Below, piece by piece: positions 36,294 through 45,287 of a stretch of DNA of 64,000 nt. The first letter of the stretch is position 1, and each line of letters opens with the position of its first letter. Both the position numbers and the translations under genes were made by a program. The notes beneath the pieces are model-generated. The model was not told the DNA's origin, searched no databases, and worked only from the letters and a program-made list of their open reading frames with translations. The stretch is from NCBI RefSeq assembly GCF_000179915.2, contig NC_014963.1:3472001-3536000 (forward strand), read 5' to 3'. Source of the DNA: Terriglobus saanensis SP1PR4 (GTDB lineage: Bacteria; Acidobacteriota; Terriglobia; Terriglobales; Acidobacteriaceae).

Positions 36294-37214
36294 ATGCGCT
36301 TTGCGCACACAGATCGAATGAATCCTGGGACACAGATGCCGAAGAAACTCACCGCTAAATTGGAAAGCCCACGCAGACGCAGGCCACAGTGGGCCACGGC
36401 AGCTGAGATGTCGGATCTGAAACCGGAGCTGCAGTCAGAGCGCTACCACTCCCGCACAATTGAACGCGCGCTTGACGCGTTGGAGGCCTTCGACTCGAGC
36501 GCATCGGCTTTGTCCCTTAAAGAATTGAGCAGCGCCATTGGCCAACCCGAATCATCGTTGTACCGCGTGCTGACGACCTTACAGAAGCGCGACTATCTGC
36601 TGCAAAATAGAGATGGCACCTACCAACTCACGCGTAAGGTTCTCCACGGACGACTCTACGAACGAGCGGAATTACTGAAAACAACGGCACGTCCTTTTAT
36701 GGAAGAGCTGAGTCGCCAGTTCGACGAAACCGTTAGTCTTTCCTATCTGTTTACCGAATATATCCAAGTTTTGGACACGATCGAAGCCTTCCATCCGATT
36801 CGCGTCACCAATCGCGCCGGTCGCATTATCCCTCCCCACTGCAGCTCGATGGGAAAAGCGATTATGGCCCATCAGAGCAGCGAGGTTGCCGACCGCATGC
36901 TCGAAACATACGGTCTCGTCAGGCGTACCGAACACAGCATCGGCGATCGGCAGACATTGCGTCTGGAATTGGAAGCGTCGCGTAAATCCGGTTTCGCGGT
37001 AGATCGGCAGGAATCCATGCTGGGTGGTATTTGCTATGGGGCCCCGATTCATTCTTCCGCAACAAGCGTAGTGGGTGCGATAAGCGTATCCACACCGATA
37101 CAGCGACTGGATGTCGATCGCGAGGCGGCGATTCGCGACGCCGTAGTCGATGCGGCGAAAGCAATTTCAAAGACCTTCATTGATGTTTTGCGGTTCACTT
37201 CGACTTCAGCTTAG
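36294..37214 (+). CDS. IclR-family transcriptional regulator
   Basis: A 306-aa regulator. Residues about 50-110 are the winged helix (RTIERALDALEAF, SLKELSSAIGQPESSLYRVLTTL). The remainder is the IclR effector domain with CSSMGKAIMA, SGFAVDRQESMLGGICYGAPI and the C-terminal helix DAAKAISKTF. The N-terminus is longer than usual; ATGs at 36318 and 36336 are possible and none has a strong ribosome site. It is divergent from the acid-sugar operon, its probable target, and is followed by the TonB-dependent receptor. Confidence 0.88.
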   Translation: MRFAHTDRMNPGTQMPKKLTAKLESPRRRRPQWATAAEMSDLKPELQSERYHSRTIERALDALEAFDSSASALSLKELSSAIGQPESSLYRVLTTLQKRDYLLQNRDGTYQLTRKVLHGRLYERAELLKTTARPFMEELSRQFDETVSLSYLFTEYIQVLDTIEAFHPIRVTNRAGRIIPPHCSSMGKAIMAHQSSEVADRMLETYGLVRRTEHSIGDRQTLRLELEASRKSGFAVDRQESMLGGICYGAPIHSSATSVVGAISVSTPIQRLDVDREAAIRDAVVDAAKAISKTFIDVLRFTSTSA

Positions 37215-37422
37215 CGCCCCGCTTCAACTAAACGTCAACTTTGCGGCCTTTCGGGTGGCCTTGGCCCTCCACGGCTTGCCAAGACAAAGACGTTTCTGAC
37301 GATTGCATTTGGTCTTCATTATTTCCATATTTTTGCATGAATGAAATTTATGTATTGACTTTGGAAACATGGGGTTGATATACGTGTGCGTCCTTAAAAC
37401 CCACCCACACGGAGTTCCGTAA

Positions 37423-40400
37423 ATGCGCAACCCCCTTTTCGGCAACCGCTCTGCACACGCAGCGATCTCTTTCCTCCTGGCTCTTTTTTTTGGTGGAATT
37501 ATTGCCTACTCCCAGGTCAGCACGGCCAGCGTTGGAGGCACGATCACGGACCCGTCTGGTGCCCTGGTTCCAGACGCCCAGGTCGTTTTGAAGAGCGATG
37601 CAACCGGGCTCGAACGCAAGGGAGGAACGAATTCGGATGGCGCTTACTCCTTCGATTTTGTGCCGATCGGCGAATACAGTCTTGAAGTAACCGCGCCTGG
37701 CTTTCAGGGGCAGCGCAAGACGAAGATAACCCTGAATACCGCGGACAAGGATCGGCTCGACTTTCAGCTGACTCTGTCCTCGGACACGATGATCGTCCAA
37801 GTCTCGGCGGATTCCGTTACGCTCGATACAACCTCGCCGCAACAGGTCTTCAATTTGAGCAGCACGGCGATCACTGAACTGCCGGTATCTCGCCAGGATT
37901 GGACCTCTGTTCTACAACTCGGCGCAGGTATCACCACGAATGGCGGCGGTCCTTCGCCTGCTGGCGCTTCCCTTTCCATCAACGGATTACCGCCTGCCGG
38001 CTTCAATCTCACGGTGGACGGTACAAATGCTACTTCCGATCCGGAGACGCCTGCGTTTGGCTTCTACCAGGGCCCCAATATCATCAACACGATCAACAAC
38101 GACGCGATCGCCGAAGTCAGCATCGTCAAGGGCATCGCGCCCGCGACGGTTGGTGGCACTATGTCGGGAAATGTAAACATCGTCACGAAGTCCGGAACGA
38201 ACCAATTTCACGGCAGCTTATATGAAATCAATGAAACCAGCGCCCTCGATGCCCGAAACCAATTCCTTACGTTTAAGCCTCGTCTGACTTTCAATGAGTT
38301 TGGAGGATCAATCGGCGGACCCATTTTCCCCAAGAAAATCTTTGGCTTTGGAAGCTATGAAGGCGCGCGAATTTCCGCATTTCAGGCGGTCTCTGCAACA
38401 GTGCCAACGCCTTATCTGAAGAGCATTGCGCCTCAGTATGCAAACGTTCTCAATGCGTATCCCACAATCGCACAACCGGCTGATCCGACCGCGATCAGCG
38501 CGCAATATTTTGGCGTGGGAGCTTTGAAGCAGAGCGACGGGAATGGTGCAGCCCGTATCGACTACAACCCGAATGAAAATAACCTCATTTACGTTCGTTA
38601 CATTCGTGCGCGTCCCTTCAAGATCAATCCAGATGCGATCAGCATCAATGCTCGCACCACGACGGGACACGCGGATGCGATCAACGCCGGATATACCCAC
38701 TCAGGCCACAACTGGACCTCCCTCACGCGGTTCGGCTCCAATCGCATCCGCCTGCAGCGTCTTGACGGTGGATTCAGCAGTGATCTCGAAGAGCTCGTCG
38801 TGGGTGGAATCGACTCGGAGGGTTCGGAACAGTTTGTGAAGAGTGGTCACTTCTATTCCTTCGAACAGCAGTTTGCTAGAACCCTCGGCAAACACTCGCT
38901 TACGACAGGTTTCATTTTGCAATGGCAAAACGCTGGACGTACCGACTTCAACACAGCGACGCTAAAGTACGGTTCCACCTCTGACTTCGTGAGAAATCTT
39001 CCGAATCAGGCGGTCATCACATTTGATCTGAGCCCGTTCAATCTTCGTTCCTATCAGTACGGTGGGTTCGTGCAGGATGACTACAAGATCACCTCTGATC
39101 TCACCCTGAATCTTGGCGTCCGCTATGACTACTTCACGATCCCCAAAGAGAATAGCGGACGAGTCTTCAATCGTGGAGTGGATCCAGCCAACCCACAGCT
39201 GGGACCTGGCTTCGGTGCATATCTACCGGCAAACTCAATGTATAGCGGCGACTACAATAATTTTCAGCCTCGAGTCGGTTTCACATTGGCACCTGGCGGC
39301 GCGAAGAACACAGTGTTACGCGGCGGCGCTGGCGTCTTCGTGAGCCCACACCCGATCTTCGGCGGTCCGATCGAAGAAGTTCAGGACTCGGCAAGCACAC
39401 CATTCCGTATCACGTTGACCGGAGCGCAGGCGACGAACTCCGGCCTCAAATATCCTCTGCCGCGTGCAAGCTACAAGGATGCGCTGGCGGACTTACAGGC
39501 CCGCGGGATTGTATCTACACAGGTAGTCAACACGGCAATCAACAGCAACTTCCCCAATCCGTATAGCTTGCAATGGATGCTGGGTATGGAACAGACTCTA
39601 CCGTTTTCGCATCGGCTCGAAATCGATTACGTAGGCAATCGCGCCTCGAAACTGAATATGACGGAGACCAGAAATCTGCCGAACAGGACCACCGGCATTT
39701 TGCCCGCACCTAACTTTCCGCAGTTCCGCTATTACTATGCGGGCGATGCAAGCAACTACAACGGATTACAGGTTCAACTCATTAAGGCTCCCTGGCATGG
39801 ACTCAGCTATGGAGCATCGTATGCCTGGTCACGCAATATGTCCTTTGCCGACGCCAATCTTCTGCTGCAGACAAACCCTCAAGACAATGACAACATAAAG
39901 GCCGATTACGGACGCACCCCGTTTGACGTACGCCAGAGATTTCATAGCAACTTTCTTTGGGTACCGGACATAGCCGGGATCATGGGAATGCACTCCCGCC
40001 GATCCAAATTGCTTCTGGATGGCTGGCAGATTGCCGGAATCGTGAGTGCTGAAACAGGAACGCCGGTCGTCGTCCGGAACTCCAATTCCTCGTATCCTTC
40101 AGACCGTCCCGATGTCGTCAATGGAGTTAGCCCATATCTCTCCAACTCACGCAGCACGAGACTGTATTTGAATGCGGGGGCATTCGCTGCCGTGCCAATT
40201 TCGCCACTCAGTCTTGCGCAGGTTCGGGGTGGAAATCTTCGTCGCAACGAAATCTCGAATCCTGGTCTAATAACGTTCGATGCGACTCTTGGGAAAACCT
40301 TCGACTTTACAGAAACTCTGAAGTTTCAACTGAAGGCCAGCGCCTTCAACGCATTCAATCACACAAACTATAGCGGCCTGCAAGGCAACGTAGCTTCTTC

Positions 40401-40467
40401 ACAATTTGGACAACTGACGACAGCAACACCGAGAACAGTGCAGCTTACGGGTCGACTCACCTTCTAA
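37423..40467 (+). CDS. TonB-dependent receptor, Oar-like, with N-terminal carboxypeptidase-regulatory domain
   Basis: A 1014-aa outer-membrane receptor. A signal peptide (ISFLLALFFGGIIAYSQ) precedes a CarboxypepD_reg domain (GGTITDPSGALVPDAQVVL, NSDGAYSFDFVPIGEYSLEV). The plug follows (SINGLPPAGFNLTVDG, GGTMSGNVNIVTKSGTN) and then a barrel ending in a Phe-terminal strand (TVQLTGRLTF). This Oar-like architecture is greatly expanded in acidobacteria and is usually linked to uptake of plant or fungal polymers. Placement after iclR and near the acid-sugar operon suggests uptake of the same material. Confidence 0.92.
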   Translation: MRNPLFGNRSAHAAISFLLALFFGGIIAYSQVSTASVGGTITDPSGALVPDAQVVLKSDATGLERKGGTNSDGAYSFDFVPIGEYSLEVTAPGFQGQRKTKITLNTADKDRLDFQLTLSSDTMIVQVSADSVTLDTTSPQQVFNLSSTAITELPVSRQDWTSVLQLGAGITTNGGGPSPAGASLSINGLPPAGFNLTVDGTNATSDPETPAFGFYQGPNIINTINNDAIAEVSIVKGIAPATVGGTMSGNVNIVTKSGTNQFHGSLYEINETSALDARNQFLTFKPRLTFNEFGGSIGGPIFPKKIFGFGSYEGARISAFQAVSATVPTPYLKSIAPQYANVLNAYPTIAQPADPTAISAQYFGVGALKQSDGNGAARIDYNPNENNLIYVRYIRARPFKINPDAISINARTTTGHADAINAGYTHSGHNWTSLTRFGSNRIRLQRLDGGFSSDLEELVVGGIDSEGSEQFVKSGHFYSFEQQFARTLGKHSLTTGFILQWQNAGRTDFNTATLKYGSTSDFVRNLPNQAVITFDLSPFNLRSYQYGGFVQDDYKITSDLTLNLGVRYDYFTIPKENSGRVFNRGVDPANPQLGPGFGAYLPANSMYSGDYNNFQPRVGFTLAPGGAKNTVLRGGAGVFVSPHPIFGGPIEEVQDSASTPFRITLTGAQATNSGLKYPLPRASYKDALADLQARGIVSTQVVNTAINSNFPNPYSLQWMLGMEQTLPFSHRLEIDYVGNRASKLNMTETRNLPNRTTGILPAPNFPQFRYYYAGDASNYNGLQVQLIKAPWHGLSYGASYAWSRNMSFADANLLLQTNPQDNDNIKADYGRTPFDVRQRFHSNFLWVPDIAGIMGMHSRRSKLLLDGWQIAGIVSAETGTPVVVRNSNSSYPSDRPDVVNGVSPYLSNSRSTRLYLNAGAFAAVPISPLSLAQVRGGNLRRNEISNPGLITFDATLGKTFDFTETLKFQLKASAFNAFNHTNYSGLQGNVASSQFGQLTTATPRTVQLTGRLTF

Positions 40468-40480
40468 AGCTTCAATACTT

Positions 40481-40518
40481 GGACCGTTCCGATAATAATC
40501 GGAACGGTCCAGCATTTT
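40481..40518 (+). terminator. Hairpin terminator after the TonB-dependent receptor
   Basis: A perfect 13-bp stem (GGACCGTTCCGAT at 40481-40493, complement at 40498-40510) with loop AATA is followed by AGCATTTTGG. The T-run is short, but the position 14 bases after the stop codon and the stability favour a terminator. Confidence 0.75.
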
Positions 40519-40539
40519 GGCCGACGGCAAGCGAAGCTT

Positions 40540-40835
40540 CTGCAGCTGCCGAAAAGAAACTTGACCTACTCGAGATCGCCGCCGAATTATGGCAAAGTTT
40601 CGCGCAGTGCGGCGAAGATCATGCGCACCAAATCGTTCGATGCCAATTTGTGCTGTCGACAGTTGCACGACCAATCGCGCCGCCCATTCATTCAAGCTGC
40701 CCCAGCCACCTTGCGGCCCTTATACGCGGAGCGAAACAGCTTTCCTTCCACCAATGCTGCTGCTGTGCGTCCTCAGCAAAGAGAACAGCTCATCAAGCGC
40801 CTTCATATAGCTGCTGCGAGCATTCGGCGATGTGA
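40540..40835 (-). pseudogene. Decayed tyrosine recombinase (integrase)
   Basis: Minus-strand fragments read like a phage-type or IS-type tyrosine integrase. SPNARSSYMKALDELF, ending near 40826, matches the start of the N-terminal SAM-like domain. After a stop and a large deletion, LNEWAARLVVQLSTAQIG and then GAHDLRRTAR (near 40600-40690) match the segment leading into the catalytic Arg box (HDLRRT). The part carrying the active-site Tyr is not recognisable. It is the only sign of a mobile element seen, just behind the receptor terminator. Confidence 0.6.
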
Positions 40836-40954
40836 AAAAGCAATTACCGCCAAGTGTTCTGACAGATCATGGAATAAAATGCAGTCGACGCGAATTCAAG
40901 AGTTTTGTCAATATGCAACCTGCGATGACAGCTATAATAGAGAGGAGGAATTCT

Positions 40955-41824
40955 GTGCTTTCTACTTCGATCGATTCGTACCGGCCGATGAAAGTAATCG
41001 CATCCAGTGCCGACCTTCCATGGGAGGGGTTCGTTGTCGAAAAGAGCATCAGCTCTCCCGGAATTCTGGTTCCGACGTCTTTGGATAAGCATTCTATTTG
41101 GCAGATGGTGGGCCCTCTCTCGGCCCGTGGCGAACGAAGTACGGGACGTGGTGGCTTTACCTCCTATGCAAAGGTGCCAGGAGATATCACGATCGTGCCT
41201 GCAGGGCCCGTCCCCGATGTACGCCTGTTTCCTGCGACGGAGTTGATCTGCTGTACGTTCGATAAGAGCTTCACCGAGGGTATTTCTGGCGAGATGGATC
41301 GTCGAGTATCCGATGCCCCTGTATTTAGTCTCTCGGTGCGCGATGCCACCACCACTCGCCTGCTGGACTTACTTACGGAAGAGTTGGAAGCTGGCGCGCA
41401 GTCAGGCCAACTGTATGCGGAATCCCTTGCGCAAGCGCTAGCCGTTCGCTTTTTGACAAGCGCCTCCGCTCTGTCCAGGAGACTTCACGCGCGGGTTTCC
41501 CCTCTGCCTCCAGCAATACTCCGAAAGGTCAAAGACCTGATAGAAAACAACTTCACTCGGAAATTGTCTCTGAAAACGCTTGCGTCAGAGAGTGGATACA
41601 GCAGAGCTCACTTTCTTCGCATGTTTTATGCATCGTGTGGAGTAACCCCGCATGACTATCTGGTAGATCGTCGTCTCAGCCATGCAAAACATCTGCTAAA
41701 GCGGGCGCGTTCGCCGATAGCCGCCATTGCGCTGGAATGTGGATTTTCAAGCCAGGCGCACATGACGAGCCTGTTCCGCCAGAAATTGGGAGTTACCCCC
41801 GGAGACTTTCGCAGAAGCTCTTAG
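40955..41824 (+). CDS. AraC-family transcriptional regulator
   Basis: A 289-aa protein. The GTG at 40955 is chosen because AGGAGG lies exactly 6 bases upstream; the longer frame from 40832 runs through the integrase relic. The C-terminal about 100 residues contain both AraC helix-turn-helix motifs (LSLKTLASESGYSRAHFLRMF and SPIAAIALECGFSSQAHMTSLF, followed by GVTPGDFR). The N-terminal domain is an AraC effector domain with no clear ligand. It lies 125 bases before the parallel GMC oxidoreductase gene, its likely target. Confidence 0.9.
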   Translation: MLSTSIDSYRPMKVIASSADLPWEGFVVEKSISSPGILVPTSLDKHSIWQMVGPLSARGERSTGRGGFTSYAKVPGDITIVPAGPVPDVRLFPATELICCTFDKSFTEGISGEMDRRVSDAPVFSLSVRDATTTRLLDLLTEELEAGAQSGQLYAESLAQALAVRFLTSASALSRRLHARVSPLPPAILRKVKDLIENNFTRKLSLKTLASESGYSRAHFLRMFYASCGVTPHDYLVDRRLSHAKHLLKRARSPIAAIALECGFSSQAHMTSLFRQKLGVTPGDFRRSS

Positions 41825-41949
41825 AGCGACTGAAAATCTACCCAATTCAAGCTGAGTGGCTTACCAAATCGCACTGATCTGAAAACCTGCGCCCTTTTCT
41901 GAAATCTCATTTCGTCACCGTTGCTCAAGCATAGAGAGCAAGGAGCGAT

Positions 41950-43605
41950 ATGAATAACCAGGATCAGGGAAACGGATCAGAAGTATTTCTTAATAAGGTC
42001 AAAGCCAATCAGGCGAATCTGAAATCGAACCTGCGGTCCTCCTACGACTTTATCGTCTGCGGTTCTGGATCCTCTGGTTCGGTAGTCGCCCGCCGACTCG
42101 CCGAGATAGAAAACGCCAGTGTCCTGTTGTTAGAAGCGGGTGGCCTCGACGAAATTGCAACGGTCTCGGAACCCAACCAGTGGCCGCTCAATATCGGATC
42201 GGAACGCGACTGGGCCTTTGCGGCTCATCCCTCTCGCCATTTGAACGGCAGATCGATGGGACTTCCCATGGGCAAGTTACTTGGTGGTGGGTCAAGTATC
42301 AATGCCATGATCTGGTCGCGCGGGCACAAGAGTGATTGGGATTTCTTCGCCGAGGAATCGGGCGATCCATCCTGGAGCTACGAATCCATACTCCGCACGT
42401 ATCAACGCATCGAAGACTGGCACGGCTCGCCGGATCCGAGTTATCGGGGAACGGGAGGAACCGTGTTCGTACAGCCTGCGCCAGACCCTCACCCGATGGC
42501 GCTCGCCATGCTGGTAGGTGCTAAGAGTGTCGGAATCCCTGTCTTCGACAGTCCCAATGGAATCATGGTGGAGGGTGCAGGCGGCAGCTCTATCGTCGAT
42601 ACAAGGATCCGAAACGGAAAGCGTCTCTCCATCTTCCGTACCTATATCTTCCCCTACATGGATCGTCCAAATCTGACGGTCCTTCCGAACACGCTCGTGA
42701 GCAAGGTTCTTTTTGAAGGCAAGCGTGCAACGGGCGTCGAGGTCGTTCATGAAGGGAAGACGATCCGCATCGGTGCTGGCCATGAGGTCATTCTGTCGTT
42801 GGGAGCCTTCAACACACCAAAGGTGCTGATGCAATCCGGTGTAGGAGATCAAGCGGAACTACAACGGTTTGGTATCCCGCTCGTTCAGCATCTGCCGGGT
42901 GTGGGACAAAACTTCCAGGATCACATCGCAGCAAGCTGCATCTGGGAATCTGAGCAGGATATCGTGATGCGCAATAATGGCTGCGAAGCAACGGTCTTCT
43001 GGAAGAGTGACCCATCACTTCCTGAACCCGATGTGCAACCCCTTCTGCTGGAGTTTCCTTACCCGAGTCCCGACGTAGCCGGCAGCTATCCACCGCCTCA
43101 ACGAGGCTGGTCATTATTTGCGACACTTATCCGGCCGAAAAGCACAGGATACATCCGGCTGACAGGACCGGCGCCGTCAGATCCACTGGAAATTCACTCG
43201 AATACGTTGGCACATCCTGACGATGTACGAGCGTTGATTCGAAGCGTGGAACTCTGCCGTGAGATCGGCAACTCGGCCGCCCTTCGCCCATTTGCTAAAC
43301 GCGAAGTCGTCCCAGGAAAGCTCCCAGCAAGCCAAATGGATCAGTTTGTTCGGAATGCCGCCGTGAGCTACTGCCACGAGACCTGCACATCCAAAATGGG
43401 GCGAGACGCCATGTCGGTTGTGGACAGCCACTTGAAAGTCTATGGAGTGGAGAATCTTCGCATCGCCGATGGATCGATCATGCCCCGCATAACAACCGGT
43501 AACACCATGGCGCCGTGCGTCGTCATCGGAGAACGTGCCGCGGAGATCATCAAGACCAGGCACCGGGCCAGCTCCGAAGCCATATCTGCTGGGATACCCC
43601 GATAA
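41950..43605 (+). CDS. GMC-family FAD oxidoreductase
   Basis: A 551-aa flavoenzyme of the choline dehydrogenase/alcohol oxidase family. FAD is bound by DFIVCGSGSSGSVVARRLAE (near residues 33-52) and LLEAGG. PMGKLLGGGSSINAMIWSRG is GMC signature 1 and GAFNTPKVLMQSGVGD is signature 2. The catalytic His is probably in SYCHETCTSKMG with the partner Asn in TTGNTMAP. It has no signal peptide. AAGGAG precedes the ATG. It probably oxidises an alcohol under control of the AraC protein upstream. Confidence 0.9.
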   Translation: MNNQDQGNGSEVFLNKVKANQANLKSNLRSSYDFIVCGSGSSGSVVARRLAEIENASVLLLEAGGLDEIATVSEPNQWPLNIGSERDWAFAAHPSRHLNGRSMGLPMGKLLGGGSSINAMIWSRGHKSDWDFFAEESGDPSWSYESILRTYQRIEDWHGSPDPSYRGTGGTVFVQPAPDPHPMALAMLVGAKSVGIPVFDSPNGIMVEGAGGSSIVDTRIRNGKRLSIFRTYIFPYMDRPNLTVLPNTLVSKVLFEGKRATGVEVVHEGKTIRIGAGHEVILSLGAFNTPKVLMQSGVGDQAELQRFGIPLVQHLPGVGQNFQDHIAASCIWESEQDIVMRNNGCEATVFWKSDPSLPEPDVQPLLLEFPYPSPDVAGSYPPPQRGWSLFATLIRPKSTGYIRLTGPAPSDPLEIHSNTLAHPDDVRALIRSVELCREIGNSAALRPFAKREVVPGKLPASQMDQFVRNAAVSYCHETCTSKMGRDAMSVVDSHLKVYGVENLRIADGSIMPRITTGNTMAPCVVIGERAAEIIKTRHRASSEAISAGIPR

Positions 43606-44027
43606 CTTATCCATAAGTAATGACTGTTCACATGCTCAATGACATGGAAGGAACTTGATGGTAGTCGGTATTGAATCACGTCGCGTCGCTCGCATACGAC
43701 TACTCACAGGTCCAGCGAGGAATGAGCGATAGACACCAGTCCGCCCACTTATCTCTCCAGAAAATTGGGCGGACAGATCTTTTCGCTTGCTGACGCAATA
43801 TTGGTTCCCCCATCGCGAGATAAAGACGATCACCTGTAGCCGTTATCTACAGTAGGCGGACATGATGTTTTGAATAACAACAGTCGGGCTAGGAGCTGTC
43901 TGGATATGATTTCGAGCGGGTGGCTGCCTCAAGAAATCGCTTACAAAAAATAACTCTTGCCGATCTGGTTGGCCAGGCCGGGAAAGGGCTAATCAGCTTT
44001 TTGAGTTGAAATTACAGGAGCGAAGAA
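43606..44027. other. Intergenic region without a recognised gene
   Basis: This gap between the GMC gene and the efflux operon holds one terminator-like hairpin (43739-43774). Short plus-strand pieces around 43890-44010 faintly recall a helix-turn-helix regulator but are too weak to call. Confidence 0.4.
43739..43783 (+). terminator. Terminator-like hairpin after the GMC gene
   Basis: GTCCGCCCA (43739-43747) pairs exactly with TGGGCGGAC (43766-43774) across an 18-base loop and is followed by AGATCTTTTC. The large loop makes it a weak candidate. Confidence 0.5.
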
Positions 44028-45271
44028 ATGATCAGCGGAATGCAACGAGCCGCCGACGAGCAGGCAGAAAATAAGGGACGGCGAATCGTTGGACGAGGAT
44101 CGACGAAGTTGTGGGTTGCCGTTGGGATAGCGGCGACAGTTCTTGTGGGTGCATGGCTCAGGTATGCGCCTGACACAAGTGGAAGATCTGTCGAGGCTCA
44201 CCCCACCCCATTTCCACAGGTCGTGGTCAGCAAACCGCTCATTCGCGAGTTCAATACACGGATAGGTTTTCTGGGGCAATTTTCAGCGGTAAACCAGATC
44301 GAGCTTCGTGCTCAGGTTGGTGGCAAGCTTACAGGAATTTTCTTCAAAGATGGAGATATCGTCCACAGCGGCGATCTTCTCTTCACCATTGAGCCGCGTC
44401 AGTATGAGATCAAACTCGCGGAGGCGACCGCTCAACTTGATGTAGCGACAGCTCGCCTCTTGTTGGCGGATCAACAACTTGGTCGCGCCAAAGAGTTGGA
44501 GCGTGGCGATGCCGGGACTGTCGAGAACGTCGATCAACGTACATCCGACCAACAAACCGCGCGGGCTTCAGTCGAAGGTGCTAAAGCCTGGGTTCGCGAT
44601 GCGCAATTCGATCTCGAACATTGCCGGATTAAGGCTCCCTTCACGGGGCGCATCGGTACGCATCTCGTTTCCGTAGGCAATCTCATCTCTGGTAGTCGTA
44701 CAGCGGCAAGTCCCACAACCTTGTTAGCGACCCTCGTCTCGCTCGACCCCATTCACTTGGATTTCGACATGAGTGAATCCGATTTCCTAGCGTTCTCAAA
44801 GCATCGCTCGCTTGCTAAGAACGGCCCTTTGCACGAAAAGATCGACATAAGTTTGGGCAATGAAGACCGATACGCGCGGCAAGGTGTCCTGGACTTCATG
44901 GACAACACTCTTGATCGATCAAGTGGCACGATCCATGCCCGAGCTACCGTTAGAAACCCGATCTCTTTATGACACCCGGCCAGTTCGCACGAGTTCGTGT
45001 AATCGTCTCCGCTCCTACGCCCAAGCTTCTGGTACCGGACGCAGCAGTGCTGCCTGACCAATCGTTGCGCATCGTCATGACGGTCTCACCAAACGGAATT
45101 GTCACGCCAAAGCCGGTCGTAACGGGCGAGATTCGCGACGGGTTACGAGTGATTCAATCGGGACTGACCCCGAACGACCGAGTAGTTATTGACGGACTTT
45201 CCTACGCGGTACCTGGAGCGAAAGTTACCACACAGGACGGCGAGATACGCCTCGTCCCCAGCCGAGACTAA
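44028..45271 (+). pseudogene. RND efflux periplasmic adaptor (MexA/AcrA-like), frameshifted
   Basis: Reads as a complete adaptor of about 414 aa if one missing base is restored. An AGGAG ribosome site, an N-terminal membrane anchor (LWVAVGIAATVLVGAWL) and barrel/lipoyl/hairpin segments (IELRAQVGGKLTGIFFKDGD, AQLDVATARLLLADQQLG) are intact. At about 44957-44961 (AACCCGATC) a one-base deletion breaks the frame; the conserved MTPGQFARVRV continues in the next frame to 45271. Either a recent loss of function or a sequencing error; the other two genes of the operon have the same kind of lesion. Confidence 0.85.
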
Positions 45272-45287
45272 GGACGGAGCCAGCAAC

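Noticed and set aside
40933-40938. Perfect TATAAT before the AraC gene
   Set aside because: It ends only 4 bases before the AGGAGG ribosome site, so a transcript starting about 7 bases downstream would lack it, and no -35 box stands at 16-18 bases.
43880-44010. Possible helix-turn-helix fragments before the efflux operon
   Set aside because: Short pieces such as ITLADLVGQAG recall regulators but occur in the wrong order and without supporting context.
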